Shown: piece by piece, positions 60,459 to 64,000 of the stretch | Numbering within the stretch: the first letter of the stretch is position 1 | Layout: every line of letters starts with the position of its first letter | Assembly (NCBI RefSeq): GCF_014201095.1 | Contig: NZ_JACHDN010000001.1 | Coordinates: forward strand, 372,001-436,000 | DNA: 64,000 nt | Direction: 5' to 3' | DNA from: Cellulomonas hominis | GTDB taxonomy: Bacteria; Actinomycetota; Actinomycetes; Actinomycetales; Cellulomonadaceae | Notes under the pieces: model-generated | Told to the model about the DNA's origin: nothing | What the model saw: only the letters and a program-made list of their open reading frames with translations | Database searches by the model: none | Position numbers and translations under genes: made by a program

Positions 60459-62339
60459 TCACTCCTCGCGGTCCCACGCCGGGCTGATGCCCCGGGCGTA
60501 CTGGATGTCGTCGTTGCTCACACCGGCGGCGACCATCGGCCACACCATCGCGTCGCGGGACACGGTGAAGTCCACGACGACCGGCTGGTCGTCGATCTCC
60601 ATCGCGCGCGTGATCGTGGCGTCCACGTCGGCGGCCGTCTCGCAGCGCAGGCCGACCGCGCCGTAGGCGTCGGCGAGCTTGACGAAGTCCGGGACGTGCA
60701 CGGTGCCGTGGCCCGTGTGCAGGTCGGTGTTCGAGTAGCGGGACTCGTAGAACAGCGTCTGCCACTGCCGGACCATGCCGAGCGAGGAGTTGTTGATCAC
60801 CGCGACCTTGATCGGGATCTCGTTGATCGTGCAGGTGGCGAGCTCCTGGTTGGTCATCTGGAAGCAGCCGTCGCCGTCGATCGCCCACACGGTGCGGTCC
60901 GGGGCGCCGACCTTCGCGCCCATGGCCGCCGGCACCGAGAAGCCCATGGTCCCGAGGCCGCCGGAGTTCAGCCAGGAGTTCGGCCGCTGGTACTTGATGA
61001 ACTGCGCGGCCCACATCTGGTGCTGGCCGACGCCCGCCACGAAGATCGACTCCGGCCCGGAGATCTCGCCGATCCGCGAGATGACGTGCTGCGGCGCCAG
61101 GTGGCCGTCGGTGGGCTCGTCGTAGCCGAGCGGGAACGTCTCGCGCCACGCGTCGATCTGCTGCCACCACGCCTCGAGGTCCGGCTTGCCGTGGTGCGCC
61201 TGCTCGCGGGCCAGCTCGGGCAGCAGGTCGGCGATGACCTCGCGCAGGTCGCCGACGATGGGCACGTCCGCGGCGCGGTTCTTGCCGATCTCCGCCGGGT
61301 CGATGTCGGCGTGCACGATCGTCGCGTTCGGGGCGAAGGACGACAGCTTGCCGGTCACCCGGTCGTCGAACCGCGCCCCGAGCGCCACGACCAGGTCGGC
61401 CTTCTGCAGCGCGGCGACCGCGGCCACGGTGCCGTGCATGCCGGGCATGCCGAGGTGCTGCGGGTGCGTGTCCGGCAGCGCGCCGCGGGCCATCAGCGTG
61501 GTGACCACCGCGGCGCCGGACTCGTCGACCAGCCGGCGCAGCTCGGCGGACGCGCCGGAGCGGATGACGCCGCCGCCGACCATGAGCACCGGGCGGCGGG
61601 CGGTCGCGAGCAGGCGGGCGGCCTCGCGGATCTGCTTGCCGTGCGGCTTGGTCACCGGGTGGTAGCCCGGCAGGTCCATCTGCTGCGGCCAGGTGAACGT
61701 GGTGTCCGTCTGCATCGCCGACTTCGCGATGTCCACCAGCACGGGCCCCGGGCGGCCGGTGGACGCGATGTGGAACGCCTCGGCGATCGTCCGCGGGATG
61801 TCGGCCGGGTCGGTCACCAGGTAGTTGTGCTTCGTGATCGGCAGCGTGATGCCGACGATGTCGGCCTCCTGGAACGCGTCCGTGCCGATGAGGGACGCCC
61901 CGACCTGGCCGGTGATGGCCACCATCGGGATCGAGTCCATGTTCGCGTCGGCGATCGGGGTCACCAGGTTGGTCGCGCCGGGGCCGGAGGTCGCCATGCA
62001 GACGCCGACCTTGCCGGTGGCGTGCGCGTACCCGGCCGCGGCGTGGCCGCCGCCCTGCTCGTGCCGCACGAGGATGTGCCGGAGCCGCGTGGAGTCCATC
62101 AGCGGGTCGTACGTCGGCAGGATCGCGCCGCCGGGGATGCCGAACACGACCTCCGCGCCGGCCTCCTCGAGGGAGCGGACGATCGACTTCGCGCCGGTGA
62201 CCTGCTCGGTGATGACGGGGCGCGGCCGGGCCGTGGCGGGGACGTCGCCCGCGAGCCGGGGCTCGGGGGTGGCGCCCGCGGGTGCGGCGGCGGGCGGGGC
62301 GGGCCTGCGGGGAGGTGCCGGGTGGGGGCCCTGGACCAT
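60459..62339 (-). CDS. ilvB: Acetolactate synthase large (catalytic) subunit
   Basis: ThDP-dependent enzyme making acetolactate and acetohydroxybutyrate. 626 aa. A 45-residue Pro/Ala-rich N-terminal extension precedes [17 protein letters not shown] family sequence ([27 protein letters not shown]). Catalytic Glu in [14 protein letters not shown]; ThDP/Mg motif [15 protein letters not shown](17)NN. ATG has GGAGACACCG upstream. Heads ilvB-ilvN-ilvC. A 14-residue leader peptide and T-tailed terminator precede it. Confidence 0.96.
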   Translation of the reverse strand: MVQGPHPAPPRRPAPPAAAPAGATPEPRLAGDVPATARPRPVITEQVTGAKSIVRSLEEAGAEVVFGIPGGAILPTYDPLMDSTRLRHILVRHEQGGGHAAAGYAHATGKVGVCMATSGPGATNLVTPIADANMDSIPMVAITGQVGASLIGTDAFQEADIVGITLPITKHNYLVTDPADIPRTIAEAFHIASTGRPGPVLVDIAKSAMQTDTTFTWPQQMDLPGYHPVTKPHGKQIREAARLLATARRPVLMVGGGVIRSGASAELRRLVDESGAAVVTTLMARGALPDTHPQHLGMPGMHGTVAAVAALQKADLVVALGARFDDRVTGKLSSFAPNATIVHADIDPAEIGKNRAADVPIVGDLREVIADLLPELAREQAHHGKPDLEAWWQQIDAWRETFPLGYDEPTDGHLAPQHVISRIGEISGPESIFVAGVGQHQMWAAQFIKYQRPNSWLNSGGLGTMGFSVPAAMGAKVGAPDRTVWAIDGDGCFQMTNQELATCTINEIPIKVAVINNSSLGMVRQWQTLFYESRYSNTDLHTGHGTVHVPDFVKLADAYGAVGLRCETAADVDATITRAMEIDDQPVVVDFTVSRDAMVWPMVAAGVSNDDIQYARGISPAWDREE

Positions 62340-62410
62340 CGGTGTCTCCTGGCGTCGGTGCGGGTGGAGCGTGGAGCTGGTGGTGCCGCCGGTGGCTCGC
62401 CGTCGGCACG

Positions 62411-62450
62411 AAAAAACCCCTCGGCCCCGGGGTGGGGGCGGTCGAGGGGT
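62411..62450 (-). terminator. Attenuator terminator of ilvB
   Basis: Minus-strand ACCCCTCG (62443-62450) pairs with CGAGGGGT (62416-62423); an inner GCCCC/GGGGC extends the stem. Six T residues (62411-62416) follow. It lies between the leader ORF and ilvB. Confidence 0.82.
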
Positions 62451-62462
62451 GCGCGCGCTGAC

Positions 62463-62484
62463 GAAGCCTTCCGTGCGTGGCTTC
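62463..62484 (-). promoter_or_regulatory. Pause-type hairpin of the ilvB leader
   Basis: GAAGCC (62463-62468) and GGCTTC (62479-62484) form a small hairpin that overlaps the leader stop codon. It is the counterpart of hairpin one in the cimA leader. Confidence 0.55.
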
Positions 62485-62527
62485 AGCCGGCGCGCCCGGG
62501 AAGTACTACGAGGAGGTTCGTCTGCAT
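62483..62527 (-). CDS. ilvB leader peptide ([14 protein letters not shown])
   Basis: A 14-codon [17 protein letters not shown] with five consecutive branched-chain codons (Leu-Leu-Val-Val-Leu). The ATG is seven bases after TAGGGT, and no ribosome site is present, so it should be translated leaderless. The stop codon lies in a small hairpin followed by a T-tailed terminator. Shortage of Leu or Val would stall the ribosome and relieve termination before ilvBNC. Similar leader peptides precede ilvB in Corynebacterium and Streptomyces. Confidence 0.82.
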   Translation of the reverse strand: MQTNLLVVLPGRAG

Positions 62528-62534
62528 GCCCGTG

Positions 62535-62563
62535 ACCCTACGCCGCCCCCGGTCCGGTGTCAC
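62535..62563 (-). promoter_or_regulatory. Promoter of the ilvB leader
   Basis: Minus-strand GTGACA (62558-62563), 17-bp spacer, TAGGGT (62535-62540), then seven bases to the leader ATG. Confidence 0.7.
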
Positions 62564-62662
62564 GCCGGCTCTCAGGCGTCTCACATCGTGGTGCACGAGT
62601 CCACGTGGTGAGAGGGGCCGCCCCCGGGCGCGCCGGACGGCGCCGGGGCCGCGCCGCCGACC

Positions 62663-62668
62663 TAGCCT
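62663..62668 (+). promoter_or_regulatory. -10 element for the leaderless AMIN-like lipoprotein
   Basis: TAGCCT seven bases before the ATG at 62676; no clear -35. Confidence 0.5.
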
Positions 62669-62675
62669 CGACCGC

Positions 62676-63293
62676 ATGACCGCGCCCGCCCGCCGCCCCC
62701 TGCTCGCCGGCACAGCCGCAGCCGCGCTCGTCCTGCTGGCCGCGTGCGGCGGGCCGGAGCCGGCCGCCCCCGGGAGCCCGAGCCCCGACGCCGCCACGTC
62801 GCCCGCGCCCGCGGCGACGCCGGCGCCCAGCCCCTCGGCCACCGCGCTCCCGGGCGACCCGGACGCCGGCGCCGACGCCGAGCCGTCCGCCGACGCCCGC
62901 CTCACCGTCACCGGCCTGCGCACCGGCACGCACACCGGCTACGACCGGGTCGTGGTCGACCTCGGCGGCGTCGGCACGCCCGGGTGGCACGTCGAGCGCC
63001 AGGCGGCCGCGGTCGAGGACCCGACCGGCGACACGCTCGACCTCGGCGGCGAGGGCGTCCTGGCGGTGTACGTCACCGGGCTCGGCTACCCGTACGACAC
63101 CGGCGTCGAGGAGCTGCCCGCGGGCACGCGGACCCCCGGCGGCACCGTGGTCACGGGCGCGGAGTTCACCGGGACGTTCGAGGGGCAGACCCAGGTCTTC
63201 CTCGGCCTGACCGACCCGGAGGCCCCGTACCGCGTGTTCCTGCTCCAGGACCCCCTGCGGCTCGTCGTGGACGTGCAGCGGTCGATGGCCTGA
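62676..63293 (+). CDS. AMIN-like domain lipoprotein
   Basis: 205 aa. Signal peptide RRPLLAGTAAAALVLLAAC with Cys24 as lipidated residue, a Pro/Ser/Ala linker to about 75, then a beta-rich AMIN-like domain (LTVTGLRTGTHTGYDRVVVDLGG to YRVFLLQDPLRLVVDVQ). AMIN domains bind cell-wall polysaccharide, so this is probably a surface lipoprotein of the envelope. Function unknown. The stop is two bases from the end of the convergent GH13 gene. Confidence 0.87.
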   Translation: MTAPARRPLLAGTAAAALVLLAACGGPEPAAPGSPSPDAATSPAPAATPAPSPSATALPGDPDAGADAEPSADARLTVTGLRTGTHTGYDRVVVDLGGVGTPGWHVERQAAAVEDPTGDTLDLGGEGVLAVYVTGLGYPYDTGVEELPAGTRTPGGTVVTGAEFTGTFEGQTQVFLGLTDPEAPYRVFLLQDPLRLVVDVQRSMA

Positions 63294-63294
63294 G

Positions 63295-64000
63295 TCAGGC
63301 GGGGCGCCGCACGACCCGGGCCTCCCAGGGCCGCAGCACCGCCGGCTCGCCGGGGTCCGCGTGGGTCCCGAGCACGAGGTCGCCCCAGCCGCCGTCCGCC
63401 GCCACCGGCCACGCGCCGGCGAGGTCGACCGCCCGCTCCTGCCCCGACACGTTCACCACGACCAGCAGCGCGTCGCCGTCCAGCGACCGCGTGAAGGCGT
63501 AGACCTGCTCGTCGTCGGGCAGCAGCATCGTGAAGTCGCCGAGCGCGACCACCGGGTCCTCGTGCCGCAGCGCGATGAGCCGCCGGTAGTGGTGGAACAC
63601 CGACTGCGGGTCCGCCCGCTCCGCGGCGGCGTTCACCTCGACGTGGTTCGGGTTCACGGCGAGCCACGGCCGGCCCGTCGTGAAGCCGGCGTTCGGGGTG
63701 TCGTCCCACTGCACCGGCGTGCGCGCGTTGTCGCGGCTCATCGCCGCGAGCCCGGCGAGCAGCTGCTCGTCGGTCGCGGACGCGAGCGTGCGGGCCTGCG
63801 CGACGTGCCGGATGGACTCGATGTCCTGGTACTGGTCGAACCGCGTGAAGTGCGCGTTCGTCATCCCGAGCTCCTCGCCCTGGTAGACGTACGGCGTCCC
63901 GCGGTGCAGGTGCAGCAGCGTGGCCAGCGCCTTCGCCGACTCCGTCCGGTACCGGCCGTCGTCGCCGAACCGGGACACCACCCGCGGCTGGTCGTGGTTG
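63295..64000 (-). CDS. GH13 alpha-glucosidase-type enzyme, C-terminal part
   Basis: Partial: the 5' end is beyond the window. 235 residues are visible, beginning NHDQPRVVSRFGDD, the conserved region IV of GH13 with the transition-state Asp. Then LLHLHRGTPYVYQGEELGMTNAHF, RDNARTPVQWDDTPNAGFTTGRPWLAVNPN and a C-terminal beta domain. This pattern is typical of oligo-1,6-glucosidase, alpha-glucosidase and trehalose-6-phosphate hydrolase. Specificity lies in missing regions. Hydrolyses alpha-glucosidic bonds, probably in the cytoplasm. Confidence 0.92.
   Translation of the reverse strand, partial: NHDQPRVVSRFGDDGRYRTESAKALATLLHLHRGTPYVYQGEELGMTNAHFTRFDQYQDIESIRHVAQARTLASATDEQLLAGLAAMSRDNARTPVQWDDTPNAGFTTGRPWLAVNPNHVEVNAAAERADPQSVFHHYRRLIALRHEDPVVALGDFTMLLPDDEQVYAFTRSLDGDALLVVVNVSGQERAVDLAGAWPVAADGGWGDLVLGTHADPGEPAVLRPWEARVVRRPA

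Overview
The window is a contiguous piece of a very GC-rich actinobacterial chromosome. GTG starts are frequent, many genes are joined by 4-bp GTGA/ATGA stop-start overlaps, and many -10 hexamers (TAGGGT, TAGCGT and similar) lie 6-8 nt from the start codon, which implies leaderless mRNAs. A DasR-type regulator with dre-like operators, a sugar ABC importer lacking its own ATPase, a DUF222-HNH gene, NdgR beside leuCD and actinobacterial leader peptides all point to Actinomycetota. A Cellulomonas-like member of the Micrococcales is my best guess, inferred from overall character without any database search.

Layout. 1-3.15 kb: sugar ABC operon (binding lipoprotein plus two permeases). 3.4-7.9 kb: murA, leuDC and the divergent IclR-type regulator. 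8.0-8.4 kb: tRNA-Gln and tRNA-Glu with promoter and terminator. 8.6-15.2 kb: two methyltransferases, HAD hydrolase, gltX, FAH-family hydrolase, a membrane protein and a PdxH-like oxidase. 15.2-21.6 kb: a split PTS (IIA, two IIB, IIC, enzyme I) around a DasR-like GntR regulator, then a LacI regulator. 21.6-38.0 kb: a 13-gene minus-strand operon described below. 38.1-49.6 kb: HPr (with its own dre-like site), RNase HI, a DUF3516 helicase, a VIT-family metal transporter with DtxR-like boxes, DUF222-HNH, YbaK, a DrrAB-like exporter opposite a WYL regulator, YggS and two DUF202 proteins. 49.6-53.9 kb: RibD-like reductase, YccF, lipoate ligase, a membrane protein and glycerate kinase. 53.9-62.5 kb: branched-chain amino acid genes cimA, ilvE, leuB, ilvC, ilvN, ilvB, with leader-peptide attenuators before cimA and ilvB. 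62.7-64.0 kb: an AMIN-like lipoprotein and the C-terminal part of a GH13 enzyme that runs off the end.

The most remarkable region is the operon at 21.6-37.8 kb. Its order is CaiB-like CoA transferase, second CaiB-like CoA transferase, MFS transporter, BaiCD/2-enoate-reductase-like Fe-S flavoenzyme, crotonase, an acyl-CoA ligase fused to a metallo-beta-lactamase-fold hydrolase, CaiA-like acyl-CoA dehydrogenase, TIGR03084-like protein, second MFS transporter, then fixA-fixB-fixC-fixX. The genes overlap or sit within 100 bp of each other. Together they would import an unsaturated or hydroxylated carboxylate, activate it with CoA, dehydrate and reduce it with ETF- and flavin-derived electrons, and pass CoA back to new substrate. 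This resembles anaerobic carnitine reduction and bile-acid dehydroxylation, but the gene combination matches neither. Upstream lie three palindromes of the form GGGACCTnnGTCCC, resembling DosR/DevR (hypoxia) boxes. I therefore propose an oxygen-limitation-induced organic-acid respiration or electron-sink system of unknown substrate.

Other regulatory circuits are also readable: three dre-like sites tie the GntR regulator to IIC-enzyme I and to HPr; two leader peptides rich in Ile/Val/Leu codons precede terminators at cimA and ilvB; and a dyad lies between leuC and its IclR-type regulator.
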